Of a stretch of 62,952 bases of DNA, positions 1 to 9,833 are shown one piece after another; position 1 is the first letter of the stretch; each line of letters starts with the position of its first letter. The notes beneath the pieces are model-generated. The model was not told where the DNA came from. It made no database searches and saw only the letters and a program-made list of their open reading frames with translations. The DNA is from Candidatus Hinthialibacter antarcticus (lineage in GTDB: Bacteria > Hinthialibacterota > Hinthialibacteria > Hinthialibacterales > Hinthialibacteraceae), in contig JAVCCE010000035.1 of NCBI GenBank assembly GCA_030765645.1, forward strand, positions 1 through 62,952. Reading direction: 5' to 3'. The position numbers and the translations under genes were made by a program.

Positions 1-2
1 AC

Positions 3-35
3 GGCGCTGAAAGCGCCAGGGGGATTTCAAAACAG
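3..35 (+). repeat. Short palindromic repeat, GGCGCTGAAAGCGCC type
   Basis: GGCGCTGAAAGCGCC followed by a G-run and TTTCAAAACAG. The same block recurs at 61579-61611 with two or three changes, and in a related form at 53871-53935. It is an intergenic dispersed repeat, cut by the window edge. No coding function is visible. Confidence 0.7.
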
Positions 36-90
36 CACAAATAAAGCGATACATTCAAACAATATTTCAAGGGCTGGCTTCATTTTATTC

Positions 91-129
91 AGCCTTGCCC
101 TTGCCACCCCTTAAGTCAATGACATTGGC
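91..129 (-). repeat. Dispersed repeat with the CATTGACTTAAGGG core
   Basis: On the minus strand this reads GCCAATGTCATTGACTTAAG then GGGTGGCAAGGGCAAGGCT. Related copies are at 43272-43305 and 61522-61554. A 16-base piece (GGGTGGCAAGGGCAAG) recurs at 53790-53805. The copies lie beside other palindromic repeats, so these intergenic regions are built as mosaics. Confidence 0.6.
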
Positions 130-214
130 ACTGAAGCGAGCAGAGTTGTACCCATGCCACATGCAGAAAAATCTCAATTCAATTTATGAGAAAGCATCCA
201 ATTTACGAAAGAAC
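129..214 (+). repeat. Truncated copy of the hairpin/MITE-like element (right half)
   Basis: This holds only the 3' arm of the hairpin (CTGAAGCGAGCAGAGTTGTA then CCCATGCC) and a right terminal segment ending in CGAAAGAAC. The left arm is replaced by the preceding repeat. It matches the right halves of the copies at 22939, 24055 and 31113. The rest of 215-380 shows no feature beyond the ribosome binding site of the next gene. Confidence 0.75.
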
Positions 215-380
215 ATCAATTTTTGATATAAATTGGCGCTGGCGCCAGCGATAACATATTCATTAAGTGTTTTATTGTGAACTCATTAATATGCAACGCC
301 GACTTTATACTGGTGCGCGGCTCTGATACCGTTGGAAGTCGGCTTACAACAAAACTTACAGAAAAACCTCAGGGGCGCAA

Positions 381-2825
381 ATGAACTTAAATCATCTCAT
401 GCGGGGCATTATTTTACTTACGCTATTCATCACATTCCCTGGCTCCACCCGGGCCGCAGAATTTTTCATCTCACTCGATGGCAAAGACAATCAGTCTGGA
501 ACCCTCGAACAACCGTTTTTAACGATGGCGCCTGCCCTGAATCACATTGAGAAAAACGCAGGCAAAGATAATGTCACTATCTATTTTCGGGAAGGAACCT
601 ACCACCTCAACGCCCCCGTCGTTTTACAGCCAAAACATTCAGGGTCTGACAATGGCGAAATTCTGTTTACCAATTGGCAAGACGAAGCAGTCACCATCAG
701 CGGCGGGTTTGAGATGGAACTCGACTGGTCGCGAAACCAGGACGGCGCCTATCAAGCAAACGTGGACGCACAATTTGATGAACTCTATGTGAACAACCAG
801 CGCTACCGCATGGCGCGTTTTCCAAACTTTGATCCAAACGCGAAATTCTTCGGCGGTACATCAAAAGAAGCGATCTCGCCTGACCAAATCAAAACGTGGG
901 CAAACCCAATCGGCGGCTATCTTCACGCGCTACATGAAGGCATGTGGGGCAGCAAGCACTACCAAATCGAAGGCGTCAACAACGATGATTCACTGCAACT
1001 AAGAGGCGGCTGGCAAGAAAACCGTGGCGGCGGCTTTGACGACCACTATCGCGGCGGCTATCACAAAGACCATCTGTTTGTTGAGAACATCCAGGAAGAA
1101 CTCGACGCCCCTGGCGAATGGTTTTATGACGGGGCGTCAAGTATGCTCTATGTGATTCCACGCAATGATGATGACCTGAATTCAGCAACAGTCATTGCAA
1201 CCCGGTTACATGAATTGATTCAACTGCAAGGAACTGAAGACAGCCCAATCAAGAACATACATTTTAAAAACCTGAAATTTCAATACACATCGCGAATTTT
1301 CATGCAGCCGTATGAACGCTTGCTGCGCGGCGACTGGTCAATCGCCCGGCTGTCAGCGCTTCGGCTCAAGAATACAGAAGATTGCTCGGTTTCAAATTGT
1401 GAATTCACCAACCTGGGCGGCAACGCGGTCTTTCTTGATGGATACAACCGCCAGGCGCAGGTCATCAATAATTACTTTAAAAATATCGGCGAGAGTGCAA
1501 TCTGCATCATTGGCGATTTTGACGCAGTACGCTCTCCAGCAATCAGCTACAGCAATACGCTGCCGCAAGACGAGATCGACCTGACGCCGGGACCGAAATC
1601 AAACCAATATCCAGTTCAATGTTTGATTGAAGGCAATTTGATTCACGACATTGGAACGATCGGCAAACAAACTGCGGGCGTGATCGTCTCAATGGCGGAA
1701 GAGATCACCATTCGCCATAACACAATTTTTAATATTCCCCGCGCGGCGATTTGCATCAACGACGGTTGTTGGGGCGGGCATATCATTGAATATAACGACG
1801 CGTTCGACACCGTGCGCGAGTCGGGCGACCACGGGCCGTTCAACAGTTGGGGGCGCGACCGCTTTTGGAAAACCTCCTACAACGGCGGCAGAGATATCGA
1901 GCCCTTCGCCAAAGAGCGCGCCTTGCTCGACAATTACAAAACGACTCACATTCGATTGAACCGCTTCGCCCACGACGCAGGCCACTCATGGGGCATCGAC
2001 CTGGATGACGGTTCCAGCAATTACCATGTCTACAAAAATTTATGCATCGGCATGGGCGTGAAACTGCGCGAAGGGTTCTACCGCCGGGTTGAGAACAACG
2101 TAATCATTAATGGATTCGGCGGGTTTCACATTTGGTTCCCTGGCTGCGACGATGTGATTGAACGCAATATCTTCGTCAGCGACAAGCCCTATCAATTCAT
2201 CCGCGCCAACCCGTCTTACGCAAAATCATTCGACAACAATCTGTTTTTCAACAATGGCGACGCGCCTATGGTGACCGGTGTCGGCGATCCGATGGCCATC
2301 AACGCATGGCAAAAAAAAGGGTTCGATAAAAACTCGCTGGTCGCCGATCCAAAATTCATCAACCCAAGCGCGGGCGATTACCGCGTCAAAGACGACTCGC
2401 CAGCAATCAAACTGGGGTTTGAAAATTTCCCCATGGACCGCTTTGGCGTAACCCGTGATGACTTTAAAACTATCGTAGACAATTACCGACAGGCGCATCC
2501 TCAGAACAAAAATTCTGGCGATATTGCCGCTAAGAGAAAACCGAATCCCCAGCGGTTCCTTGGCGCCGCCATCGACAATTTAATTGGCAAAGACCAGATG
2601 TCAGCGGCGGGAATGATCAAAGAGGCGGGCGTACGATTTGTCGCCGTCCCCACTGAGAGCGAAGCCTATCGTTTGGGCGTTCGAGAAGGCGATGTCTTGA
2701 TTCACATTAACAATACCGAAATCGAAACCGTATCCGACTGCCTGCGCGTCTACAAAAACACAAGCGAACAAAACGTGACCTTTACTTTGCATAATGCAAC
2801 TGAAAGGACGATTCGCGTTAGATAA
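381..2825 (+). CDS. Secreted right-handed beta-helix protein with C-terminal PDZ domain
   Basis: An 814-residue exported protein with a signal peptide (about 1-26, ending STRA-A). The start is a short segment typical of parallel beta-helix proteins (FFISLDGKDNQSGT, then a GTYHL motif). The long middle has repeated N- and I-rich turns such as NCEFTNLGGNAVFLDG and IEGNLIHDIGTIG. This fold is shared by pectate-lyase-like and other polysaccharide-binding or cleaving proteins. The last 80 or so residues look like a PDZ domain (RLGVREGDVLIHINNTEIE). AGGGG lies five bases before the ATG. The substrate cannot be read. It fits the other secreted carbohydrate-active genes at 6.9-10.8 kb. The beta-helix plus PDZ pairing suggests binding to a partner or peptide tail in the periplasm or outside the cell; that is inference. 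Confidence 0.85.
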   Translation: MNLNHLMRGIILLTLFITFPGSTRAAEFFISLDGKDNQSGTLEQPFLTMAPALNHIEKNAGKDNVTIYFREGTYHLNAPVVLQPKHSGSDNGEILFTNWQDEAVTISGGFEMELDWSRNQDGAYQANVDAQFDELYVNNQRYRMARFPNFDPNAKFFGGTSKEAISPDQIKTWANPIGGYLHALHEGMWGSKHYQIEGVNNDDSLQLRGGWQENRGGGFDDHYRGGYHKDHLFVENIQEELDAPGEWFYDGASSMLYVIPRNDDDLNSATVIATRLHELIQLQGTEDSPIKNIHFKNLKFQYTSRIFMQPYERLLRGDWSIARLSALRLKNTEDCSVSNCEFTNLGGNAVFLDGYNRQAQVINNYFKNIGESAICIIGDFDAVRSPAISYSNTLPQDEIDLTPGPKSNQYPVQCLIEGNLIHDIGTIGKQTAGVIVSMAEEITIRHNTIFNIPRAAICINDGCWGGHIIEYNDAFDTVRESGDHGPFNSWGRDRFWKTSYNGGRDIEPFAKERALLDNYKTTHIRLNRFAHDAGHSWGIDLDDGSSNYHVYKNLCIGMGVKLREGFYRRVENNVIINGFGGFHIWFPGCDDVIERNIFVSDKPYQFIRANPSYAKSFDNNLFFNNGDAPMVTGVGDPMAINAWQKKGFDKNSLVADPKFINPSAGDYRVKDDSPAIKLGFENFPMDRFGVTRDDFKTIVDNYRQAHPQNKNSGDIAAKRKPNPQRFLGAAIDNLIGKDQMSAAGMIKEAGVRFVAVPTESEAYRLGVREGDVLIHINNTEIETVSDCLRVYKNTSEQNVTFTLHNATERTIRVR

Positions 2826-2841
2826 GAAGCAGAGTTTTATA

Positions 2842-2963
2842 GCGTGGGTGCAACTCTGTGAGCGCCTGTGCGAAAGGGCCTGAAAGCCCGCACCGAAGCG
2901 AAGCGAGTTGTAGCCATGCCACATACAACCACTATTAAAAAGTATCCAATTTACGGAAGAACC
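2842..2963 (+). repeat. Hairpin repeat with right MITE-like end
   Basis: The complete hairpin core (GCGTGGGTGCAACTCTG to CGAGTTGTAGCCATGCC, about 2842-2920) is followed by a right terminal segment ending TTACGGAAGAACC at 2963. The left terminal inverted repeat is absent, and the core starts 16 bases after the stop codon of the beta-helix gene. It may also act as a bidirectional transcription barrier between the two converging genes. Confidence 0.8.
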
Positions 2964-2984
2964 GAAAAATCGTCAAGTTTATAT

Positions 2985-3884
2985 TTAATTCATCGTCGCC
3001 AAAAACTCTTTGGCGACCGACTTGGGGGCAACCTTATGTTCATCAACTTGAAGGTTGAGTTCCTGCATGGTTTGGTTATCTAACGAACCCGCCAATTGGG
3101 ACAGCAAGCCTTTCAACTCAGGGTGGAGATCGAACACAGCGGTCCGCGCCACTGGCGCGGCGTAATAGGGCGGAAAGAAATGCAGATCATCCTCCAACGC
3201 AACCAAATCATAAACAGAAATGCGCCCATCCGTTGAGAATCCACAAATCACATCGACATTGTTGTTGGCGATCGCCTCATACATTAGCCCCGGCTCTAAA
3301 TCAACAACCTTTGCGAATGGTAGGCCATATTGTTCCCGTAACTGGGGCCACCCGTCTTGGCGTTCCATAAACTCCGCCGTAAAGCCAGCAGTCAATTCTC
3401 CCGCGAACGATTGCAGGCCGCTGATGGATTTCACGTTCCATTTTTCAGCGTCTTCACGTCGGACAGTAATGGTGTATGTATTATTCAATCCAAACGCAGG
3501 CAACCATTCACATTGAAATTCTTCGAGATATTTTTGTTGAACAAATTTGAACGTCCGCGTCGCATCCTGTATGGTATTTTGGCCCAGTACATTCATGTAG
3601 GCAGTGCCCGTGTATTCAGGATAGAGATCAATCTCGCCTGCGAGCAACGCCTGATGGCAGACCATTGTTCCTCCCAGGTTCCATTTGCGAACGACCTTTA
3701 GTTTCGTATTTTGTTCGATCATTTGCGCAATGATTTCACCGAGAATGATCTGCTCGGTAAAATTTTTACAGCCAAGTACCACCGTCTGGCTGCGATCAAT
3801 TCCACATTGAGACAACAGCAAAACACACACGCAAATCAATCCGCAGAAAGTGTACGCGCGGGCCGCCAGAATTTTAGATTTCAT
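2985..3884 (-). CDS. Glycine betaine/choline-type ABC transporter substrate-binding lipoprotein
   Basis: Periplasmic binding protein of the OpuAC/OpuCC/OsmF family, which captures quaternary ammonium osmoprotectants for the permease encoded just upstream. Family signs are VVLGCKNFTEQIILGEI, GGTMVCHQALLAGEIDLYPE and FSTDGRISVYDLVALEDD followed by FFPPYYAAP. The start used (MKSKIL at 3884) puts a hydrophobic segment ending LLSQC at the N terminus, a typical lipoprotein signal; an upstream ATG at 3923 would add 13 residues before the signal. This start overlaps the end of the permease gene by 11 bases, so translation is probably coupled. It is the last gene of the marR-methyltransferase-ABC operon. 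Whether the ligand is betaine, choline or carnitine cannot be decided. Confidence 0.9.
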   Translation of the reverse strand: MKSKILAARAYTFCGLICVCVLLLSQCGIDRSQTVVLGCKNFTEQIILGEIIAQMIEQNTKLKVVRKWNLGGTMVCHQALLAGEIDLYPEYTGTAYMNVLGQNTIQDATRTFKFVQQKYLEEFQCEWLPAFGLNNTYTITVRREDAEKWNVKSISGLQSFAGELTAGFTAEFMERQDGWPQLREQYGLPFAKVVDLEPGLMYEAIANNNVDVICGFSTDGRISVYDLVALEDDLHFFPPYYAAPVARTAVFDLHPELKGLLSQLAGSLDNQTMQELNLQVDEHKVAPKSVAKEFLATMN

Positions 3885-4521
3885 TATCTTTCTTCCATGA
3901 GACAGAATGTTCAATCGCGCCAATCGCCTTATCTAAAAGAATCGCCAGAATTCCCGCAGGGACGGCGCCCAATAAAATCAGGCGCGTATTGTTCATCGAC
4001 AGGCCCCGGTTGATAAAATCACCCAGACCGCCAGCGCCAATAAACGCCGAGAGGGTTGCGATGCCGACGCAAATCACGGCGGCGGTGCGAATCCCGGCGA
4101 TGATGGTGGGCAACGCAGTCGGCAACTCAATGAGCCATAGACGTTGCGAACGCGAAAACCCCAATCCATCGGCGGCTTCGAGTATCGCATCGTCAATTTC
4201 ATTCATTCCAGTGTAGGTATTTCTTGCAATCGGCAATAGCGCATAGAGGATTAACGCAACCAGAGCCGGAGCGACGCCGATCCCGAGAAATGGAAGAAGA
4301 AACGCCAGCATAGCTAAGCTGGGGATGGTTTGAATAATGCCCGCAATCGTAAAGAAAACCTTGCGAACCGTCCGGTTACGCACAGCCAACACGCCAGCAG
4401 GCACTCCAATGAAAACAGCGCCGAAGACGGCGCCGCAAGAAAGAATAATATGTTCGCCCGTTTTTTGTCCAAGGTCGGGCAAGCGCTCTACGATGAAACG
4501 AAAGAGAGATTCATCCATCAT
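3874..4521 (-). CDS. Glycine betaine/choline-type ABC transporter permease
   Basis: A 215-residue inner-membrane permease of the binding-protein-dependent type (OpuCB/OpuCD-like) with about five or six hydrophobic segments. The cytoplasmic coupling loop is recognisable in ILEAADGLGFSRSQRLWLIE, which contains the EAA-type motif. The C-terminal half (AVICVGIATLSAFIGAGGLG then DFINRG) is typical of osmoprotectant permeases. Its ATG overlaps the stop of the ATPase gene by four bases (ATGA), and it overlaps the binding protein by 11. Only one permease gene is present, so the channel is presumably a homodimer. Confidence 0.9.
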   Translation of the reverse strand: MMDESLFRFIVERLPDLGQKTGEHIILSCGAVFGAVFIGVPAGVLAVRNRTVRKVFFTIAGIIQTIPSLAMLAFLLPFLGIGVAPALVALILYALLPIARNTYTGMNEIDDAILEAADGLGFSRSQRLWLIELPTALPTIIAGIRTAAVICVGIATLSAFIGAGGLGDFINRGLSMNNTRLILLGAVPAGILAILLDKAIGAIEHSVSWKKDNEI

Positions 4522-5276
4522 TCATTTCCTTGCACCAACTGTAGTTGCCGTTTGGGTTTTTCAAACAACTCGCGTACAAATTCCGTGGCGGGAGACTGCA
4601 TCAATTCATTGGGAACGCCAATTTGATCTATGCGACCGTGGTTCATCACTGCAATCCGGTCAGCCAACGTAAGCGCTTCAAACAAATCATGCGTTACAAA
4701 GACGATGGTCTTGGCCATGCGGAGCCTGATTTTCATCAACTCTTGCTGCAAATCGTCGCGGGTAATCGCATCCAGTGCGCCAAACGGTTCATCCATGAGC
4801 AAATAGTCAGGGTCCGCCGCCAACGCGCGCGCAACGCCGACCCTCTGTTTTTGACCGCCCGAGAGTTCGTTTGGATAGCGCTTGGCGTATTGCTCGGGGT
4901 CTAAACCGACGATGCCTAACCATTCGAACGCCTTGTCTTTTCGTTCGAAGGCTGATCGCCCCTGTAGCCGCAGCACGATTGAAACATTGTCTTCAACCGT
5001 TAGATGAGGAAATAATCCAATCCCTTGAAACACATATCCCATCGAACGCCGCAACGCAACAGGATCAACCGTCTTGATGTCGCGCCCGTCGACTTCGATT
5101 AAACCACTCGACGGCAGAACCAAACCATTGATCATTTTTAAGGTCGTGGTCTTGCCGCAGCCGGAAGAACCCAGAAGGACAAGCGTTTCGCCCTTATGGA
5201 TTTCAAGACAGAGGTCTCGAACAACAAACTCTCCGTCTTCACTGAAGGATTTACATACATTTGTCAAACAGATCAT
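4518..5276 (-). CDS. Glycine betaine/choline-type ABC transporter ATP-binding protein
   Basis: ATPase subunit driving the adjacent transporter. Walker A is GSSGCGKTT (about residues 36-44), the signature is LSGGQKQR, Walker B is YLLMDEPFGALD, and the H-loop is VFVTHD. At 252 residues it ends soon after the nucleotide-binding domain. It therefore lacks the tandem CBS domains that sense ionic strength in OpuA/ProV-type subunits. Osmotic control of activity would then have to come from elsewhere, perhaps from the MarR regulator at the head of the operon. The start lies 11 bases after the stop of the methyltransferase gene. Confidence 0.92.
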   Translation of the reverse strand: MICLTNVCKSFSEDGEFVVRDLCLEIHKGETLVLLGSSGCGKTTTLKMINGLVLPSSGLIEVDGRDIKTVDPVALRRSMGYVFQGIGLFPHLTVEDNVSIVLRLQGRSAFERKDKAFEWLGIVGLDPEQYAKRYPNELSGGQKQRVGVARALAADPDYLLMDEPFGALDAITRDDLQQELMKIRLRMAKTIVFVTHDLFEALTLADRIAVMNHGRIDQIGVPNELMQSPATEFVRELFEKPKRQLQLVQGNE

Positions 5277-5287
5277 TCAGGCGAAAC

Positions 5288-6097
5288 TCAAGCCATCTCA
5301 GCGAGCCAGGCTCTGGGGATGTCCGCCAGTTTCTGGGCGACAATAGCGTAGTAATACAAAGGTGAATTGTCGGTCGCCACCCGGTGTTGATATTTTTCTT
5401 GCACATGAATCGACACGATATCGTTGTCAATCATCTTTTTAAACAGCCGGGAAAACCCGGAGCTGTCTTTTCCGCTCAAAAACAGGTCTTTGATGTTAAA
5501 CGCAATCCAACCTTCTTTTGAAATTAAATTAAACGCCCGCGCATACGCCAGCGGAGGCAAATCATCGAAGCCCAGCGCGGCGACCGAGACCAAACTGTTT
5601 AGTTTATACATCAAGATATCTTCTTCGATACTCTCAGGGATATCGGTCAAATCAATCGCAAAATAATCGTCATATACGTTGGGGCGGTCGCGATAGGCGG
5701 CCAATTTGGCTTCAATCAAAATATCAACGCCAACCACAAAGGAAACGCCATGCTGCTTCATTAATTCGCCGACCATTCCGTTTCCTGAGCCAATTTCAAG
5801 CACACGCAACTGATCTTCCGACAAACCGCGCTTTCTGATCTCATCAAAGAAAAAATCACATACGGTTTCCGGCGAACAACAACGCAGGTGATCATAAAAA
5901 ATTTTCTCGTAGAGGCCTGGAATCGAATAAATTTCATCATAGTCGTGAAAGCGGATGCGCTTTTCAACGCCGTCTAATGAAATCGTGCAAAATTCTTCAT
6001 CTTGGGTAAACTTTTTATCGGGAAAATCAACGCCAATGTCATCGCTGACTTCAAGAAACACATCGGTGTCTGTGCCTGTAGCATTATCGACAATCAT
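5288..6097 (-). CDS. Class I SAM-dependent methyltransferase in the osmolyte uptake operon
   Basis: A 269-residue protein with a Rossmann-type SAM-binding core: motif I VLEIGSGNGMVGE (about residues 100-112), followed by VVGVDIL as the acidic end of strand 2. The first 90 residues are acidic and not recognised. A GGGAG lies seven bases before the ATG. It sits between marR and the ABC genes with only 11 bases to the ATPase gene, so it is clearly co-transcribed. The substrate is unknown. A role in making or modifying a methylated osmolyte is an attractive guess from context only; nothing in the sequence shows a glycine or sarcosine methyltransferase. Confidence 0.8.
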   Translation of the reverse strand: MIVDNATGTDTDVFLEVSDDIGVDFPDKKFTQDEEFCTISLDGVEKRIRFHDYDEIYSIPGLYEKIFYDHLRCCSPETVCDFFFDEIRKRGLSEDQLRVLEIGSGNGMVGELMKQHGVSFVVGVDILIEAKLAAYRDRPNVYDDYFAIDLTDIPESIEEDILMYKLNSLVSVAALGFDDLPPLAYARAFNLISKEGWIAFNIKDLFLSGKDSSGFSRLFKKMIDNDIVSIHVQEKYQHRVATDNSPLYYYAIVAQKLADIPRAWLAEMA

Positions 6098-6140
6098 TTC
6101 ATCACTCCCTTACTGGCTTAATCTTTAACATCTTATTTTA

Positions 6141-6152
6141 TTCGTGCACGAA
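6141..6152. promoter_or_regulatory. Palindromic operator before the methyltransferase-ABC genes
   Basis: TTCGTGCACGAA is a perfect 12-base palindrome in the 71-base gap between marR and the methyltransferase gene. On the minus strand it directly follows a possible -10 box (TATACT, 6153-6158). A near copy lies in front of marR at 6706-6717. Both have AT-rich flanks, giving a shared core TTCGTGYACGAA. MarR-family dimers bind such palindromes. Confidence 0.75.
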
Positions 6153-6168
6153 GTATATTAGAAAAAAA

Positions 6169-6675
6169 TCACCCGAACTCTTCATCCAACGGCTGTGTGA
6201 TTGCACCCGAAGTCAGAATCGGCGATGCTTCGATTTCTTTTGCTTCCATCATTGACGCAATCCGCTGCAGCGAAGACAACAACGTGTTCTGCTCCCATTC
6301 CTCTAATTTCACAAACTCGCTGACAAAGCGTTCCTGAAGAGGAGACGGCGCGTTTTTTAGGACTTCTTGACCCAGCGGCGTCAGGGAAACGAATACTTGC
6401 CGCTTGTCTTGAGAACTTCTTTTTCTCTCGATAAATACGCGCTTTTCCAGCCGATTGATAATTTCTGTCGTTGTCGCGTTGCTTAAATGAATTCGCTTGG
6501 CAATATCGCCCGCCGAACTTGAACCGTCTCCACTCAAGTGCTGCATTAAAAGCAACTGCGGGCCAGTGATTCCATAATTGCGAACGAGGTCTTTCGAATG
6601 GAGGTCAATCGCGCGGGTAATTCGACGAATCGCAACAAGCACGTTATTACAAATTGGATTTTTTTGATCTGGCAT
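6169..6675 (-). CDS. MarR-family transcriptional regulator
   Basis: A 168-residue winged-helix repressor-like protein. The recognition region reads AGDIAKRIHLSNATTTEIIN (about residues 57-76), followed by the wing DKRQVFVSLTPLG typical of MarR. MarR proteins bind palindromic operators as dimers and often release DNA on ligand binding or redox change. Here the gene heads the leftward osmolyte operon and is flanked by two matching palindromes. MarR-type regulators of compatible-solute genes are known (CosR, EctR1), so control of betaine uptake is plausible. The ligand is unknown; two cysteines are not arranged in an obvious sensor. Confidence 0.92.
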   Translation of the reverse strand: MPDQKNPICNNVLVAIRRITRAIDLHSKDLVRNYGITGPQLLLMQHLSGDGSSSAGDIAKRIHLSNATTTEIINRLEKRVFIERKRSSQDKRQVFVSLTPLGQEVLKNAPSPLQERFVSEFVKLEEWEQNTLLSSLQRIASMMEAKEIEASPILTSGAITQPLDEEFG

Positions 6676-6705
6676 TCATGTGACCTCAATAACAGTATAC
6701 AGTTT

Positions 6706-6717
6706 TTCGTGTACGAA
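6706..6717. promoter_or_regulatory. Palindromic operator before marR
   Basis: TTCGTGTACGAA has 5-base arms with a 2-base centre; with flanking bases it is TTTCGTGTACGAAA. It lies about 30 bases upstream of the marR start. On the minus strand a TATACT box (6694-6699) lies just downstream of it, so a bound repressor would cover the -35/-10 spacer. Matching site: 6141-6152. Confidence 0.75.
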
Positions 6718-6877
6718 ATAAAGTAGAGATACATTTTTCACACTGTAAATCCTGGATTTGATGCGCCAGCCGGTGTTTTTATTAACGTAAAACATAAAAA
6801 TGAAACATCAAAGCGCTCTGCTTTACGATAAACTACCTGAACATGGCATTCATATTATGACATAATCCACTGATTGA

Positions 6878-8038
<1,161 letters not shown>

Positions 8039-8101
8039 CCGGAGAGATGAATACGGCGGCAACCGTGTTCAAAAAAAATAACATTCATACCACACAAAAA
8101 C

Positions 8102-8139
8102 AAAGCGGGCGTTTGAGTGATCTCAGGCGTCCGCTTTTT
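8102..8139. terminator. Terminator-like hairpin between convergent genes
   Basis: AAAGCGGGCG ... GGCGTCCGCTTTTT forms a stem with a T-run on the plus strand and an A-run start for the minus strand. It lies between the stops of the esterase (8038) and the GH88/105 gene (8164) and could serve both. Confidence 0.7.
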
Positions 8140-8163
8140 CATTCCGTTTTGATCAAGACGAAT

Positions 8164-9672
8164 CTATCCGCGCTCGTCCCAAAGTTCAGCAACCAGGCTT
8201 CCCATCAGGCCCATGCCCATTTGTTGGGTTGCGCGGTAGGGATTGCGCTGCAACGCCTCTCCGCCAACATTGCCTGGAGCAACGCCCGTCAACCAACCGT
8301 CAAGCGTAAGTTTTCTTTTGAGACCCTGTAACGCAAGACGAGACGCACTCAGATATTTGTCATCCACCCATCCACAACGCACCGCCGCCGCAATCGCCGC
8401 TGCAATGCCGGAGGTTCCCGATGTATCCGCTGGCGTAGTTGCATCATGTACAAAGGTGTGCCACAAGCCGTCATCGCGCTGGTATTGAACGATCCAATCC
8501 GCGCAGCGTTGGATTTCCTCAATGATATCATCAACGCCGGATTTACGCCCCGACGCTTCCAAGGTGCGCACCATGCCGATGTAGTACCAGCAGATCCCAC
8601 GGCACCAATTCTGAAAATAATATTCGCCGGACTGCTTACGCCGCAAATAGAGTGAACCGTCATGCACCAATTCGCGAATGTGATATCGAATTTGATTGAG
8701 CGCTTCATCGACGAGGTCTTCATCGTTACGTTGTCGCCCGATCACAGCCAATGGATACGCGACCGTATAATTCGTTTCTGTAACGATGTTGCTCCCGTCG
8801 CTCATCACGCCGTCAGGACGGCGTTTTTCAAACCACTTCTTGATTGCAAAATCAATCGAGCGGTGGTCGGGGCGAACATGCGCCAGCGTCGACCAGGTCA
8901 GCGTGTTCTCCATCCCCGGAACATCAGGCGCCGTCTTACCTTCCGGCCAGATGAGGCGCTCAAAGTACACATCGAGTTGATCGTTGATTGCTTTTTGAAA
9001 ACGCTTTTGCTTTGAGAACCGCGCCAGCATCCACAGGCCGTCCATCACCGCCCCGCTGCGCCAACAAAACTCGTTCAAACTTTCATACGACGCCATGCGT
9101 TGCAAGAATTGTTCGAGCCGGTCGGTCTCTTCCAATGGAACAAACAAATGCGGCATGAATGCAGGCGCGCGGCCAAACTCACTGGCTGGATCTGACACAA
9201 ACCATAATGGAACGTCTCCAACCGATTGCCGTAATACGACGCCCTCTTTTATCACCGCAGCAAGATATTCATCTGCAATCGGCGCATCAATCGGCTGGAA
9301 CAACGCGGGGTTGCGGATTTCAAATTTGGCAATCACCGTCTTGCTTTTTGCCAACAGCAGTTCGAGTTGTTTATTCTTACGATCACGAACACCGACCGTA
9401 ATCCGAAACGACGCGTTGTTGATTGGCTTGTTGGTTGAAAACTGAATCTCCGCCGAGTTCCCTTCCCCTGCCGGGGGCGTAGAAAAAACTGACCACCCCA
9501 TCATCACCTCAAGTTCACTTTTACTGTTCAACTGGTCGCCTCGAAAAACAGTCAGTCCGGCAATCCGAAGATACGGTTCGTTCTCATCTACTGAAACAGC
9601 AGCACGGGACCATGTCGCAGCCAATCCAGCCGCGCCCGCAATGAATGTTCGTCTCAGAATATCTTGTGTCAT
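8164..9672 (-). CDS. Tat-exported glycoside hydrolase, GH88/GH105 type (unsaturated glycuronyl hydrolase-like)
   Basis: A 502-residue protein with an N-terminal twin-arginine signal (RRTFIAGAAGLAATWSRAA), a beta-sandwich-like segment (about 30-140) and an (alpha/alpha)6-barrel of the GH88/GH105 type (about 155-500). Family features include FCWRSGAVMDGLWMLARF, YYFQNWCRGICWYYIGMVRT, QRDDGLWH and DTSGTSGIAAAI. These enzymes release unsaturated uronic acids left by polysaccharide lyases acting on pectin or glycosaminoglycans. With the neighbouring beta-helix protein and esterase this suggests uronate-rich polysaccharide use. The extra N-terminal domain and Tat signal are unusual points. The exact substrate is unknown. 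Confidence 0.85.
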   Translation of the reverse strand: MTQDILRRTFIAGAAGLAATWSRAAVSVDENEPYLRIAGLTVFRGDQLNSKSELEVMMGWSVFSTPPAGEGNSAEIQFSTNKPINNASFRITVGVRDRKNKQLELLLAKSKTVIAKFEIRNPALFQPIDAPIADEYLAAVIKEGVVLRQSVGDVPLWFVSDPASEFGRAPAFMPHLFVPLEETDRLEQFLQRMASYESLNEFCWRSGAVMDGLWMLARFSKQKRFQKAINDQLDVYFERLIWPEGKTAPDVPGMENTLTWSTLAHVRPDHRSIDFAIKKWFEKRRPDGVMSDGSNIVTETNYTVAYPLAVIGRQRNDEDLVDEALNQIRYHIRELVHDGSLYLRRKQSGEYYFQNWCRGICWYYIGMVRTLEASGRKSGVDDIIEEIQRCADWIVQYQRDDGLWHTFVHDATTPADTSGTSGIAAAIAAAVRCGWVDDKYLSASRLALQGLKRKLTLDGWLTGVAPGNVGGEALQRNPYRATQQMGMGLMGSLVAELWDERG

Positions 9673-9833
9673 AGTTATTCCTCTCGCAATCCATACGCAT
9701 CATGCTAAGCATTGAGTGTAAAGAAATTGCCCTGCTGCGTCTACACAATGAATGCAACCCTGCCATCCAACAAACCACTAAAAATCTTTAGGCGTACATG
9801 CAACAATAGCAAAAACGCTGCGGGAGAATTTCC

